DNA of 11,377 bases from Bacteroidales bacterium. Its GTDB lineage: Bacteria; Bacteroidota; Bacteroidia; Bacteroidales; Tenuifilaceae. This document shows, one piece after another, positions 1 through 9,900 of the stretch. The notes beneath the pieces were generated by a model. It did not search any database. It was not told where the DNA came from and was given only the letters and a program-made list of their open reading frames with translations. A program made the translations under genes and the position numbers. Positions within the stretch are counted from its first letter, which is position 1; every line of letters begins with the position of its first letter. The stretch spans positions 1 through 11,377 of the forward strand of contig WBUV01000063.1 of NCBI GenBank assembly GCA_008933525.1, in the 5' to 3' direction.

Positions 1-3000
1 CATGTACTTTTTCCCATGTTCACCGCCAAACTGATCGACAAAACCATCGGAAAACATATAAACAATATCGCCAGACTCAGTGATTATTTCATGGCGAGTG
101 AACGGTTCATTTGAAAAATCGTGCAATCCAATTGGCATTTTATCTGCCTTTATTTCGGATAATTGAGAATTACGTATATGGTAAAGTGGATTATTTGCCC
201 CGGAAAATTCGAGTAAGTTAGTCCGGTGATTATAAACAATTAGAGCAATATCCATCCCGTCCTTGGTTTCGTAATTTAACCCCTTTTGATTTAACGACTC
301 AATAACCTGTATCCGAAGGTGATTTAACAAATCATCGGAGTGCTTAATATCAGGCTTTGCGATAAGTTCATTAAGGAAACTAATGCCAAGCATACTCATA
401 AACGCACCAGGAACGCCATGCCCTGTACAATCGGCGGCTGCAGCAAAAAACAACTCGGAACTTGGAATGTTACGAATAAAATAGAAATCGCCCGAAACAA
501 TATCCTTCGGGTTAAAATAAACGAACAATTCGATGTAGGACAACTCAACCTGATCTTTAACAGGAAGCAATGCTTCTTGAATTCGCTTAGCATAAACAAT
601 GCTATCGGTAATTTCTTTGTTTTTTTGCTCAATTTCGATATTCTTTTCAAGGATTTCGTCTTTCTGTTTAACTACTTCTGCAGTCCTTTCGGCAACAATT
701 CCCTCCAATCGCTTTTTATCGGCTTCGAGTTTTCGTGTATAGTACTTTACGGCCAAAACAAATAGCACAGTAACCAAAACAGCATAAGCAATAAATGCCC
801 AAATGGTTCTATACCAAGGAGGTTTTATGCTGAACGAGAAAATTGCCTCTCGGCTCTCATGCCCATAAATGTTCATTGCTTTAACCCTGAAAGTATAGTA
901 ACCCTCACGTAGATTGGTGTAAACGGCTCTGTTGATATTTGACCATTTGGACCATGAGGTATTGTAGCCTTCGAGTAAATAGCTGAATTGAACAGAGGAC
1001 TCATCGTGAAAAAAAGGCGATGCTAGCGTAAACGTTAGATTATTGTTTCTGTATCGCAACACAGGCTCTGCAGTCCTTTGCTGATTAGGCGATGGAAATA
1101 GCAATGTATCGCCCTCAATTATTTTTTGCAAAGAATAATTTCCTCCAAATAACAAGTTGTCGTTTGTTAAAACTGTCCTTATAAGTACATCGAACGATTT
1201 GTTGAGGGTATCCTCATAGTTGTTATTGTAGCTAATTAACCCCTCGGATGTACATATCCAAGTTATGCCATTCGGTTCCGTTAAAAACGACTCAATCGAC
1301 ATTTCGGGTAGCCTTTTGAATGTTATTGAGTCCAGAGAATAACCCCTGTCATTTGGAGTTGCCTTTAGCAGTCGATTATTATTATTTATCCAAAGTGCAC
1401 CTACGAATCCATCGTAAATGCCATTAATAATCTTGCCATTGGGGTTGTTTGGAAAATTGAGTATTGAACTAGGTTTAAAACTGTTCGATTCGATGCTATA
1501 CTCGTAAAGCCCAGTTCGGCTTGTCACAATTACTTTATTGCTCGTTTCGAGGTAGTAAACTCTTAAATCGGAATTCGAGGGTAACCCATCTTTTGTAGTA
1601 TACGTGGTAATATCATTGGAACTTGATATCTTAAGCACGCCATCAATTGCTGTCGAGGCCCAAATATTGCCTAGTTTGTCCTCGAAAAGACTATAAATTT
1701 CCTTTCCGCTTTCAGGAATTGCTGCTGCATTCCATTTTCCGCCAGCCCATTTTACCCTGTAGATTCCTTTGCTGCAGCCCACATAGAAAGTACCCTCATT
1801 AAGTTTTGAAACGTATGCCGAGAATGCCGTAGCTCCCTGAACATATAGAGGATAAGCCCGGCTCCCTCTAATCTCAAAAAAATCATCGCTGGTTGCTGCA
1901 ATCATCTTAGCCCCACCAATCCTCAGCGGAACGCTAACTAACGAGTAAACAAACTTGCCCTTTAACTCATCAATCTCCTTAAACAATGGAATTCCATTCT
2001 CGTTATAGTCGAGATACGATAAACCAGTAAATGTTCCCACATAAAGCACATCATCATGCCTTAAAACCGAGAGTACAGTTCCGTTAAGGTTACTCTCCTT
2101 ACCAAACATTCGAAATGGTGAGTTATACTCAAAACGAGTAATTCCATTATCGAGCGTAGCCCACAAAACTCCTTGGTTCTGGTTATAAAGCAAATCTGAA
2201 ACCGTAGAGCTTTGCATTCCTGTAGATGAGTTAAAATTCTCGGTAATATTTGCCTTTGTATCACTGAGAAACACACCATTGTCGAGTGTGGCAATTGCAA
2301 ACCCTTTCTGTGGAATTACACAACCATTGTAAACACTTGACTTCGACAGAATGCTACTTGTTTTTTTGTGAATAGCCTGCTCGTTTAAAACAGTAACCTT
2401 TTTTTGTGCAGTATTATATGAAAACAACCCTTTATAGGTAATTATTAACCACTCGTTAACACAAAAGGGAAATACTTGAATTATATCCTGATCGACCAAT
2501 GGTTCAACACCCTGCATTTGAACCATTTTATTGTTGATTAGTTCCAGCAAACCCTGCTTATAGTAACCGTTAATAATTTTATTATCGATACTAAAACTGT
2601 AGAAAGCCTCGTTGGGTAACTCGATAGTAACTAGTTTATTAGGAAATTGAAAGTAAAAAATATGCGAGAAAGCACAAAAATAAGCGCCATTTGGAGTTGC
2701 ATAAGTTTTCCAAACATTCGTGAATCTTACTTTCGAAGTATCTACAAGGTTTGTAAGCGAGTAATATGAAGAGTTTCCCAATTTATCGGGAGCAATGTAC
2801 CCTATTTCGCCAACAGAACCAACAAAAACAATATCATTACTATCAACCGCCAGCGATTTGCATTGAGAGTTGTTGGCAATTGCAATATGACGCCACGATA
2901 CCCCATCGTACTCAATAACCCCCTTAGATGCATTAGCAAAATACATTATCCCTTTGGAATTCATTGCCATAGCAACATTGGCACCTGGAGCAAGGTATTC

Positions 3001-3156
3001 TTTATAGCTGTAATTTCGTTTAAAAGGATACCCAAATTGGTTATACTGAGAGTAGACGTTTGAACTGACCAACAATTGAAGAGTGGAAAGAAATATAAAT
3101 GAAAAAAATTTATACAGAGTTGAAATGCACTGTTTTTGGAAACAATCTATTTTCAT
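1..3156 (-). CDS. Two-component-regulator-propeller / triple-Tyr / SpoIIE-type PP2C phosphatase sensor, C-terminus cut by window edge
   Basis: Likely an inner-membrane sensor that senses in the periplasm and dephosphorylates a Ser/Thr-phosphorylated protein (typically an anti-sigma-factor antagonist) in the cytoplasm. An uninterrupted frame of 1052 codons runs from ATG at 3156 to base 1 without a stop. Residues 1 to about 36 are a signal peptide ending near VYSQ. Residues 40-700 hold propeller-like repeats such as GVLWATLDNG (about 333), GNIWAS (about 497), GALWIN (about 587) and GITWIC (about 631). A triple-tyrosine (Y_Y_Y) domain covers about 705-778, followed by PPWY and one membrane helix at about 784-806. 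A coiled coil (about 808-850) leads into the SpoIIE domain, which begins near YAKRIQEALLP. Expected metal-binding acidic residues are present: GDFYF (D890), DCTGHGVPGAFMS (D909), DGMD (D966, D969) and SDGFVD (D1037, D1041). It stops at GGEHGKKYM, so probably only some tens of residues are missing. There is no histidine kinase or receiver domain in the visible part. The start is the only Met ahead of the signal peptide, with AGAGG nearby. Substrate and ligand are unknown. Confidence 0.9.
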   Translation of the reverse strand, partial: MKIDCFQKQCISTLYKFFSFIFLSTLQLLVSSNVYSQYNQFGYPFKRNYSYKEYLAPGANVAMAMNSKGIMYFANASKGVIEYDGVSWRHIAIANNSQCKSLAVDSNDIVFVGSVGEIGYIAPDKLGNSSYYSLTNLVDTSKVRFTNVWKTYATPNGAYFCAFSHIFYFQFPNKLVTIELPNEAFYSFSIDNKIINGYYKQGLLELINNKMVQMQGVEPLVDQDIIQVFPFCVNEWLIITYKGLFSYNTAQKKVTVLNEQAIHKKTSSILSKSSVYNGCVIPQKGFAIATLDNGVFLSDTKANITENFNSSTGMQSSTVSDLLYNQNQGVLWATLDNGITRFEYNSPFRMFGKESNLNGTVLSVLRHDDVLYVGTFTGLSYLDYNENGIPLFKEIDELKGKFVYSLVSVPLRIGGAKMIAATSDDFFEIRGSRAYPLYVQGATAFSAYVSKLNEGTFYVGCSKGIYRVKWAGGKWNAAAIPESGKEIYSLFEDKLGNIWASTAIDGVLKISSSNDITTYTTKDGLPSNSDLRVYYLETSNKVIVTSRTGLYEYSIESNSFKPSSILNFPNNPNGKIINGIYDGFVGALWINNNNRLLKATPNDRGYSLDSITFKRLPEMSIESFLTEPNGITWICTSEGLISYNNNYEDTLNKSFDVLIRTVLTNDNLLFGGNYSLQKIIEGDTLLFPSPNQQRTAEPVLRYRNNNLTFTLASPFFHDESSVQFSYLLEGYNTSWSKWSNINRAVYTNLREGYYTFRVKAMNIYGHESREAIFSFSIKPPWYRTIWAFIAYAVLVTVLFVLAVKYYTRKLEADKKRLEGIVAERTAEVVKQKDEILEKNIEIEQKNKEITDSIVYAKRIQEALLPVKDQVELSYIELFVYFNPKDIVSGDFYFIRNIPSSELFFAAAADCTGHGVPGAFMSMLGISFLNELIAKPDIKHSDDLLNHLRIQVIESLNQKGLNYETKDGMDIALIVYNHRTNLLEFSGANNPLYHIRNSQLSEIKADKMPIGLHDFSNEPFTRHEIITESGDIVYMFSDGFVDQFGGEHGKKYM

Positions 3157-3212
3157 TTCGTCCTCTTTTATTATTGATACATTATTTGTTTGGCTAAAAC
3201 AACTAGCCTAAT

Positions 3213-3220
3213 CAAATTTA
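3213..3220 (-). promoter_or_regulatory. Candidate Bacteroidota -7 promoter element for the sensor-phosphatase gene
   Basis: On the minus strand these bases read TAAATTTG, an exact match to the TAnnTTTG -7 element of the Bacteroidota primary sigma factor. It lies between the upstream terminator and the ATG at 3156, which predicts a leader of about 50 nt. The -33 TTTG box is poor; only a T-rich stretch (GTTTTT) lies at the right distance. A short inverted repeat (GGCTA/TAGCC, 3192-3208) sits near the predicted start of transcription. This is a motif match only. Confidence 0.45.
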
Positions 3221-3255
3221 AGGAGTTATAAGTTAAAAACCTACTTAATTCATAA

Positions 3256-3285
3256 GAAAAACGCCAAGCATTTTGCTCGGCGTTT
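3256..3285 (-). terminator. Rho-independent terminator after the two-gene fibre operon
   Basis: Stem arms 3259-3270 and 3274-3285 enclose a 3-nt loop. In minus-strand RNA all 12 positions pair if one G-U wobble is allowed. In plus-strand RNA that position is an A-C mismatch. A run of U follows the stem on the minus strand. Both points favour termination of leftward transcription, 91 bp past the stop codon at 3377. The rest of the 3157-3376 gap is AT-rich; apart from the candidate promoter I see nothing else in it. Confidence 0.8.
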
Positions 3286-3376
3286 ACATATTCAAAAAGA
3301 TTGTTTTTATTTGGCACTCAAATCTTTATAGCATTAAACTCAGACATTGACTATTACTAAGCTTTAGTGGTAATAT

Positions 3377-6300
3377 TTAATAGTTTACTGTTTCGGATGG
3401 AGTGCTTTTCATTTTTATCTCAAGCCGCTCTATTCTTTTAATTAATTCGTCAATTAAAATATTTTGCTGCTCAATTTTTTTCTTCTGCGAATCAACCTCA
3501 GTTGATAGTTCCTGAACGGCTTTAACTAGAGGAACTGTAAACTCTGAGTATCTTAGCCCATAGTAATCCTTTTCGTTTTTGGCTTTGTCCACGCCGCTAA
3601 AAACATAACCTATGCTTAAAGCTGCTTCCTCAACTTCCTGGGCAGCAAATCCGGTTAGTAGCATGTTTGCTTTTTCTTTCTCCATGTCGAACAACCTCAG
3701 CGAATCCGGTGTATTAAGAAATGCGGCTATTTTGTCTATATCAAGATAGTATGTTATAGGTCTTAACTTCATTATAAATTCCAAACCCGGCACATTGCCC
3801 TTTACCTCTTTCTTAAATCGTTTGTCCGACAATGTTGACCAACCAACCTGTCCACCTATACTTGTAACGGAACTATTTCCAATTCTAACTTGGTTGTTTG
3901 CGGTGTTGTCCGACAGATAGCCAAGAGCCGTTGCATTCGAATAATAAAGATTACCAGCAAAATATCCTACCCCTGTATTATAGGTTCCTGTAGCTCCGTA
4001 TCTCAAAGAATTCGCGCCAAAACCTGTATTATATTTGCCAGAAGTATTTTCATTTAATGAGTATGCGCCGAATGCACTATTATATTCTGAGGAAGAACTG
4101 GATGCTTTTAAACTTTGAGCTCCAAACGAAGAATTATAACTTCCGTATTGGCCTGAATTATAGCCAAAGTAACTATTTTGGGAACCGCTTAAACAAGGTC
4201 CCGCAGTACTGCCAACCATTGTGTTATAATTACCTGTGGTTGTAAACCCTACAGAATAGCCAATCATAGTATTTTCGATACCGTTATCGCCAGGGTCTGC
4301 CCATGGAAATGCTACAATATCGGACCAACCAACATAAACATTTTTACCACCTGTTCGATTATACAATCCAGAATTACGCCCTATGAAAACATTCTGAGAT
4401 CCTGATGAATTTCTAGTACCAGCATTATCGCCCACAAAAACATTATACGAACCACCCGTGTTCTCATCACCTGAGTTTGCCCCTACAAAAACGTTTTTTA
4501 TTCCAGTATTGACGTTTCCGGCAAGATGACCAACAAATGAATTGCTGGGAGTGAGCCTAGTGTAGTGTTCTTTTAATGTACCATTTATGTTTTCTGCAGC
4601 GAAGCCCTGTGTTTCATCATCAGTCCATATCCGTGCTTTATCAGGTGAAATCATCAAAAAGTTATTTGTAAGCGCCTTGGAGGTATTGCGGCCGCTAACT
4701 GCAAAAATGCCTTTGCTATCCTTTGTTGTCCCGTCCTTTACAATTATTCTTACCGAATCTTGATAAACAATAAAAACTGAATTGCCATTCTTATCCTTCA
4801 CCTCGAAAAGTGGTTCAGCAACAGCAGCAGATTCACTCCCCTGCACAACCATTCTAGCAGTGGGCGTTGTTGTTCCAATACCAACTTTACCACCATTTAT
4901 TGCAGCATAAAGAGGCCCACCGACAAAGAGTCCAGGCATAGTTGTCGTTCCATATCCGTTTCCTGCCGCTTCTAGGTATAGTGTTCCATAGGCATACCTG
5001 AGTTGATGGGCAACTGCACCCCAATGATGAAAGAATATTGATGCCTGTCCATTTGTCGCTGTTGGTCCAGGCCCTCCAAGTTCCATATTATATGCATTAA
5101 TATTACCCGCATTAAGGCCGTAACTACCTGCAGCTATTTTGCTTGTGGCCCTAATTTCTCCAGAAACATCAAGCCTCACGCTTGGCCATACTCCAATACC
5201 AACATTTCCATTTCCAAGAATATACATTCTTTCGGCATTTTCTGTAATAAATCTAATTGAAGTATTCCCATTGTTTGTGCCAGATGCTAAAAACAGAGTA
5301 CCCCAATCCGCAGACCCCACAAAACTATGTCCAGCTATCCTAATATTTCCTCCAAGTCCATCGCCTCTGTTTACCATTAAATCACCCCCATTTACATAGA
5401 GCCTATATGAACCAGGATCTGTTGTTCCTAAACCAACATTGCCATTTGAACCCACATACAGCTTTCCTTGATTCAAATAAAGGCCAGCGAGGTTCCCCGA
5501 CAGATCGTACGATCCAACTTCGTCGCGTCCAATTCCAATATACCTAGCATCGTCGGCAAATTTTGCAATCTGGGTATTGGCAGTTAAACTTTTTACTGTA
5601 AGAATTTTATCGGGAGCGGTGGTTCCAATGCCAATGTTAGTGCCATTGTTATAAAGCATACTGTTGGCCACCCAGGTTGTCCCATCGTGGCGAAGCGTTT
5701 GTCCCGTAATTCCAGCCACCAAGGGACCCTCGGGTCCCTGAGGTCCTTGAGGCCCCTCGGGTGCCTCAAACTCAACCCAATTCGTTGAATCTTCCTTTGG
5801 ATGACTAACTGATGGCCCAACAGGGTTCTGGCAAATCCACATGGAATTTACTCCTACTGTACTGGAGGATTCATCGAACACATAGTCGCCTTCAATATAG
5901 ATGGAATCGGCGCTCCAATTTCCTCGGAGTGTTAGTCCTACACCAGCAGGGCCTCTTGGTCCCTCTGGCCCAACTTCGCCCTGCAGGCCTTGAGGACCTT
6001 GCGGGCCTATCTCACCCTGAACTCCCTGATCGCCCTTTGGACCAACCTCTCCTTGAATTCCTTGGGGACCAGCTTCACCCTGAATTCCTTGAATGCCCTG
6101 AGGTCCTTGTGGCCCAACATCTCCAGTAGAACCTTGAAGTCCATCCATAGAGATAATCTCCCATGAATCGCCATCCCAGATGTAGGACTTTTTATCTGTC
6201 GAATTATAGTAAGCATTGTTGATATCTGGGCTTGCAGGTGCTGCTATACTAGATCCCAACCAACTTATAGATACACCATTAACTCCAGGAATTCCTTGTG

Positions 6301-6868
6301 AGCCTTGAGGCCCAACCTCTCCTACCAAACCCGGAAACCCATCCATTGCAATAATTTCCCAAGAATCGCCATCCCAGATATAGGACTTCTTATCGGTCGA
6401 ATTATAGTAGGCCTGATTTTTGACTGGATCGGCTGGCGGAACAGAAAGTTCTCCAAGCCAATTTATGCCTAATCCATCAGCAGCATAGAGCGCATAGGGA
6501 ACGGCTTGTAGTTGCTGTACCCCCATACTAACGTAAGATGTTGCTCCATCGGGCTTAACATCAAGTTTCAAATATACACCTCCCTGACCCCAGGGTATTG
6601 AACTCATCGCTCCTGATGTAACAGTTCCCTGTCCTACTACTAAACTGAAAAGCCCAAGCGCATTAGTGGTTAACGAATGTGTTTCGGAATAATACACATC
6701 AACGCCATTGCTATTAGTTAGGCTTACTATTAGCGATGCCGTTTTGTTTGCCAAAACCTGACCTTCGGCATTCCGCAATACTCCTTGATACGAAAACCCT
6801 GCAGGCGACTGTGACAATGTATATAGGTGAAGGGTTACACCTAGAATCAATAGGCCTATTTTTTTCAT
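3377..6868 (-). CDS. Secreted modular collagen-like fibre protein with C-terminal S74 intramolecular chaperone (downstream paralogue)
   Basis: Predicted surface fibre of 1163 aa. The start is ATG 6868 because it gives a proper signal peptide ([10 protein letters not shown]..., cleaved near LSQ, about 20) that aligns with the upstream paralogue; ATG 6898 would add ten residues ahead of it. Order of parts: N-terminal domain of unknown role (about 20-133); two [11 protein letters not shown] modules (137-177, 203-243) with a short Gly-X-Y linker between; an unbroken run of 23 Gly-X-Y triplets (243-311); a Trp/Cys module (about 316-367) resembling CBM5/12; a short Gly-X-Y run; a stalk (about 390-680) with four NVGIGTT-P-like motifs; a conserved linker (about 685-770); head-like repeats (776 to about 1005); and an S74 domain from S1014, with K1019 as likely dyad partner, ending in a coiled coil. 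Self-cleavage before S1014 would release 150 aa. No lipobox and no clear type IX secretion C-terminal domain are seen. Binding target is unknown. The gene follows its paralogue by 62 bp without a terminator. Confidence 0.88.
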   Translation of the reverse strand: MKKIGLLILGVTLHLYTLSQSPAGFSYQGVLRNAEGQVLANKTASLIVSLTNSNGVDVYYSETHSLTTNALGLFSLVVGQGTVTSGAMSSIPWGQGGVYLKLDVKPDGATSYVSMGVQQLQAVPYALYAADGLGINWLGELSVPPADPVKNQAYYNSTDKKSYIWDGDSWEIIAMDGFPGLVGEVGPQGSQGIPGVNGVSISWLGSSIAAPASPDINNAYYNSTDKKSYIWDGDSWEIISMDGLQGSTGDVGPQGPQGIQGIQGEAGPQGIQGEVGPKGDQGVQGEIGPQGPQGLQGEVGPEGPRGPAGVGLTLRGNWSADSIYIEGDYVFDESSSTVGVNSMWICQNPVGPSVSHPKEDSTNWVEFEAPEGPQGPQGPEGPLVAGITGQTLRHDGTTWVANSMLYNNGTNIGIGTTAPDKILTVKSLTANTQIAKFADDARYIGIGRDEVGSYDLSGNLAGLYLNQGKLYVGSNGNVGLGTTDPGSYRLYVNGGDLMVNRGDGLGGNIRIAGHSFVGSADWGTLFLASGTNNGNTSIRFITENAERMYILGNGNVGIGVWPSVRLDVSGEIRATSKIAAGSYGLNAGNINAYNMELGGPGPTATNGQASIFFHHWGAVAHQLRYAYGTLYLEAAGNGYGTTTMPGLFVGGPLYAAINGGKVGIGTTTPTARMVVQGSESAAVAEPLFEVKDKNGNSVFIVYQDSVRIIVKDGTTKDSKGIFAVSGRNTSKALTNNFLMISPDKARIWTDDETQGFAAENINGTLKEHYTRLTPSNSFVGHLAGNVNTGIKNVFVGANSGDENTGGSYNVFVGDNAGTRNSSGSQNVFIGRNSGLYNRTGGKNVYVGWSDIVAFPWADPGDNGIENTMIGYSVGFTTTGNYNTMVGSTAGPCLSGSQNSYFGYNSGQYGSYNSSFGAQSLKASSSSSEYNSAFGAYSLNENTSGKYNTGFGANSLRYGATGTYNTGVGYFAGNLYYSNATALGYLSDNTANNQVRIGNSSVTSIGGQVGWSTLSDKRFKKEVKGNVPGLEFIMKLRPITYYLDIDKIAAFLNTPDSLRLFDMEKEKANMLLTGFAAQEVEEAALSIGYVFSGVDKAKNEKDYYGLRYSEFTVPLVKAVQELSTEVDSQKKKIEQQNILIDELIKRIERLEIKMKSTPSETVNY
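3849..4543 (-). repeat. Array of about 13 NxFVGxxAG head-like repeats in the downstream fibre protein
   Basis: The array encodes units of mostly 14-18 aa of the form N-x-hydrophobic-x-G-x-x-[AS]-G-x(4-6)-[ST]-G, for example [17 protein letters not shown] and [17 protein letters not shown]. Such repeats resemble the left-handed beta-roll heads of YadA-like trimeric adhesins. Later units change flavour to FGAxSL ([17 protein letters not shown]). One unit (4274-4342) is 23 aa. The array ends in [14 protein letters not shown], just before the S74 domain. Confidence 0.75.
5936..6142 (-). repeat. Collagen-like run of 23 Gly-X-Y triplets
   Basis: These bases encode residues 243-311 of the downstream fibre protein. 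Gly occupies every third position without a break for 23 triplets. [12 protein letters not shown] and GPx dominate. Bacterial collagen-like runs form triple helices without hydroxyproline, so this fits a trimeric rod. The equivalent run in the upstream paralogue has 15 triplets. GC content rises locally because Gly, Pro and Gln codons are repeated. Confidence 0.9.
6140..6460 (-). repeat. Two tandem 41-aa WLG...WDGDSWEI modules (downstream paralogue)
   Basis: Copies lie at 6338-6460 and 6140-6262, each exactly 123 bp, with starts 198 bp apart. Both contain [20 protein letters not shown] short Gly-X-Y linker joins them. Their residue positions (137 and 203) match the first two copies in the upstream paralogue exactly. 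I do not recognise the fold. Confidence 0.9.
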
Positions 6869-6930
6869 GACGCGATATTTTATGGAATTTAAAACCACTA
6901 AAATCCAATAAAACCAAAGGCCAGAAGACT
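6869..6930 (-). other. 62-bp gap between the two fibre genes, no terminator
   Basis: No inverted repeat with a T-run and no convincing TAnnTTTG element is seen here. The downstream gene has no recognisable Shine-Dalgarno sequence; its leader is AT-rich, as is common in Bacteroidota. Co-transcription of the two paralogues is the simplest reading. Confidence 0.55.
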
Positions 6931-9900
6931 TTATTTAATACCTAATTCATTCGAGTCGGCTGTTACTTTAACAAGTTTTTCAAGTGCAATTATGCGCCTA
7001 AGTAACTCATCGTTTAAAGTTTTTTGCTCGTCGAGCATTTGCTTTTGAGAATTATTTACTTTCTTTTGAAGCTCTAACTCTTCGGATAATTCTTGAACAG
7101 CCTTAACCAAAGGAACAGTAAACTCTGCATAGCGAAGGCTGTAGAAATCTTTTTCATTTTGGGGTTTATCAACTCCACTAAAATCATAACCAATACTCTT
7201 TGCAGCTATTTCAACTTCCTGGGCAGCAAAGCCTGTATAAAGAATTTTAGATTTCAGATTATCTGAATCAATGAGTCTAAGAGAATCGGGAGTTTGCAAA
7301 TAACCTGCCAATTTATCAACATCAATAAAATAAGTTATTGGACGTAGTTTAAGTATAAATGAAAGTCCTGGAACATTACTTTTAATTTCTTTCTTAAATC
7401 TAATGTCTGACAGATTACTCCATCCAGCATACCCTCCAATGCTCGTAACAGAAGTATTGCCGATTCGAACTTGGTTCCATCCTGTGATTTGAGTATTGTA
7501 ACCTACTGCTGTAGAATTATTATATTCCGAACCGGAGTAATAAGCATAATATCCAATAGCAGTATTACTACTTCCCGTTGTTAAAAATCGCCCAGTAAGA
7601 TTACCAATTAACGTATTATTATTCGAATTAAGGTTATAACCAGATTGATACCCCATACAAACATTATACGAACTAGTGGCCTGTCTTCCAGCGCCATATC
7701 CAACAAAAGTATTTCCGCTACCAGTACTATTAGTATAGCCTGATTCTGTTCCCAAATAAGTGTTGTTAGCTCCATCTGTATTTGTCAATCCTGCTGCATA
7801 TCCAAAAAATGAATTTTTATTACCAGTGCTATAATAACCAGCACTTCTTCCAACATAGGTACAATAACTCCCCGTTGAATTTGAATAACCTGTACCTGAC
7901 CCAACAAATGTGTTATCGAGTCCTGTTGTATTATTGTATCCAGTCAGGTGACCAATCAAAACATTTCTAATACCGGTGGAATTGCTGTATCCTGCTTTAT
8001 ATCCAAAAAAGGCATTCGCATTACCAGTTGTAACTCTACCTGAAAGATAACCAACAAATGAATTATTCAGAGTCAACTTTGTATAATGCTCTTTAAGCGT
8101 CCCATTGATATTCTCTGCTGCAAAGCCTAAATCAGGATCTCCAGTCCATACTCTTGTCTTATCCGGAGTAATCATCAGAAAATTATTAGTAAGTGCCTTT
8201 GAGGTATTGCGACCACTAACAGCAAAAATTCCTTTGCTATCCTTGGTTGTTCCATCCTTAACAATTATCCTAACAGAATCTTGATAAACTATAAATACAG
8301 GCTGTCCTAATCTATCATTAACAACAAATAGTGGATCGGCGGGATTGGTCGAAACACCCTGGATAACCATTCGCGCATTTGGAGACGTTGTACCAATACC
8401 AACATTACCAGATGTATTAGCATATAGCACATTAGTTCTATAGGATAAATTTCCACCATTTGCCACACTAAATGTACTGCCATTATCTCCAACCTGAAAG
8501 GTTCCATCGGTACGCATAATGCCTGTATTATGGTAAATGTTTTTATTATTGTAGGTTCTGATCCACGTGCCATCGCTCATATACCAACCTCCGCCCCAGG
8601 ACTCAAAGTATAACCCGGCATTACCTGACACCCTTAACCATCCGCCATTGGCATATATATCACCTACTGTGTGTAATTTATATCCTGGACTTGTGGTTCC
8701 AACACCAACATTACCACCATGCTGAACGAAAAGTGCGCTGTTACCAATATTCACACTCCCCGATGCATTCGCAATACTAAATGGCCTAAGGGTATTCCAA
8801 GAGCCATACTGATCGCCTGAATTTGTGAGCAACATGTAATAATTCGAACCATCGTTCCGATGAATTAATCCATAATTGCCCGTTATAAAACGAGCCTGAT
8901 TAGAATTGGTCGAAATTAACTCCCCGTTGCTTCGTAAACTTCCAGCAATATCCATCTTCATACCTGGAGTAGATGTACCCACACCAACATTCCCGTTATT
9001 CACATTCATCACTAGACTCCACGCAGCTCCTCCTGCACCATACATCCCCACATAGTTATCGTCTAGCATCCCAACAAAAGCCCTATCGGCAGTATTCGCA
9101 TTATTCATAAGCCAAAAGCCTGCGGATCCACCACCAGACTGAAACCTCGACCTCCCAACAATATCAACCTTATACGATGGGCTATTTGTTCCTATCCCAA
9201 TATTTCCTGAACTATTTATCCCTAACCTTACACTCCCGTTGTAAGTTAATGCCAGATTATTTGATACTACTTCGAGGTAACCTTGATATGTTCCATTATT
9301 CAAACTTAAGTATGGATTTGTTGATCCATCGAGCCTAAGTTGCCCAGGGGATATGTGTAACTTATTTACTGGGCTAGTAGTTCCAATTCCAACATTCGTT
9401 CCATTGTTGAAAAGGACACTGTTGGCAACCCAAGTTGTACCATCGTGCCGAAGTGTTTGACCTGAAGTTCCTTCAACTAGTGGACCTACAGGGCCAACAG
9501 GGCCCTGAGGACCTTCAGGACCTTCAGGTGCCTCAAACTCAACCCAGTTCGAAAGATCATCCTTTGGCCTATTTACCGAAGGTCCAACAGGATTCTGACA
9601 AATCCACATGGAGTTCACTCCTACTGTGCCAGAGGATTCATCAAACACATAATCGCCCTCTACGTAGACTGAATCTGCACTCCAATTTCCTTCCAACGAT
9701 AAACCAACCCCTGCAGGTCCTTGAGGACCTTGAGGACCAACTTCTCCCTGAATTCCCTGAACTCCCTGTGGTCCAATCTCGCCCTGTATTCCCTGTGGCC
9801 CCTGTAGTCCTGCTTCACCAGCAGGGCCCTGAAGCCCATCTATTGAGACTATCTCCCATGAATCGCCATCCCAGATGTAGGACTTTTTATCTGTTGAATT

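Noticed and set aside
340..765. Plus-strand open frame of 141 codons
   Set aside because: It lies opposite the conserved SpoIIE domain, whose motifs prove the minus strand codes. The plus product has no recognisable features.
3192..3208. Short hairpin GGCTA/TAGCC near the sensor-phosphatase promoter
   Set aside because: A 5-bp stem is expected by chance in AT-rich intergenic DNA; there is no second copy to suggest an operator.
6869..6898. Alternative ATG at 6898 giving a 1173-aa protein
   Set aside because: It adds ten residues ahead of a good [10 protein letters not shown] signal peptide. The paralogue starts exactly at the equivalent MKK, so 6868 is the better start.
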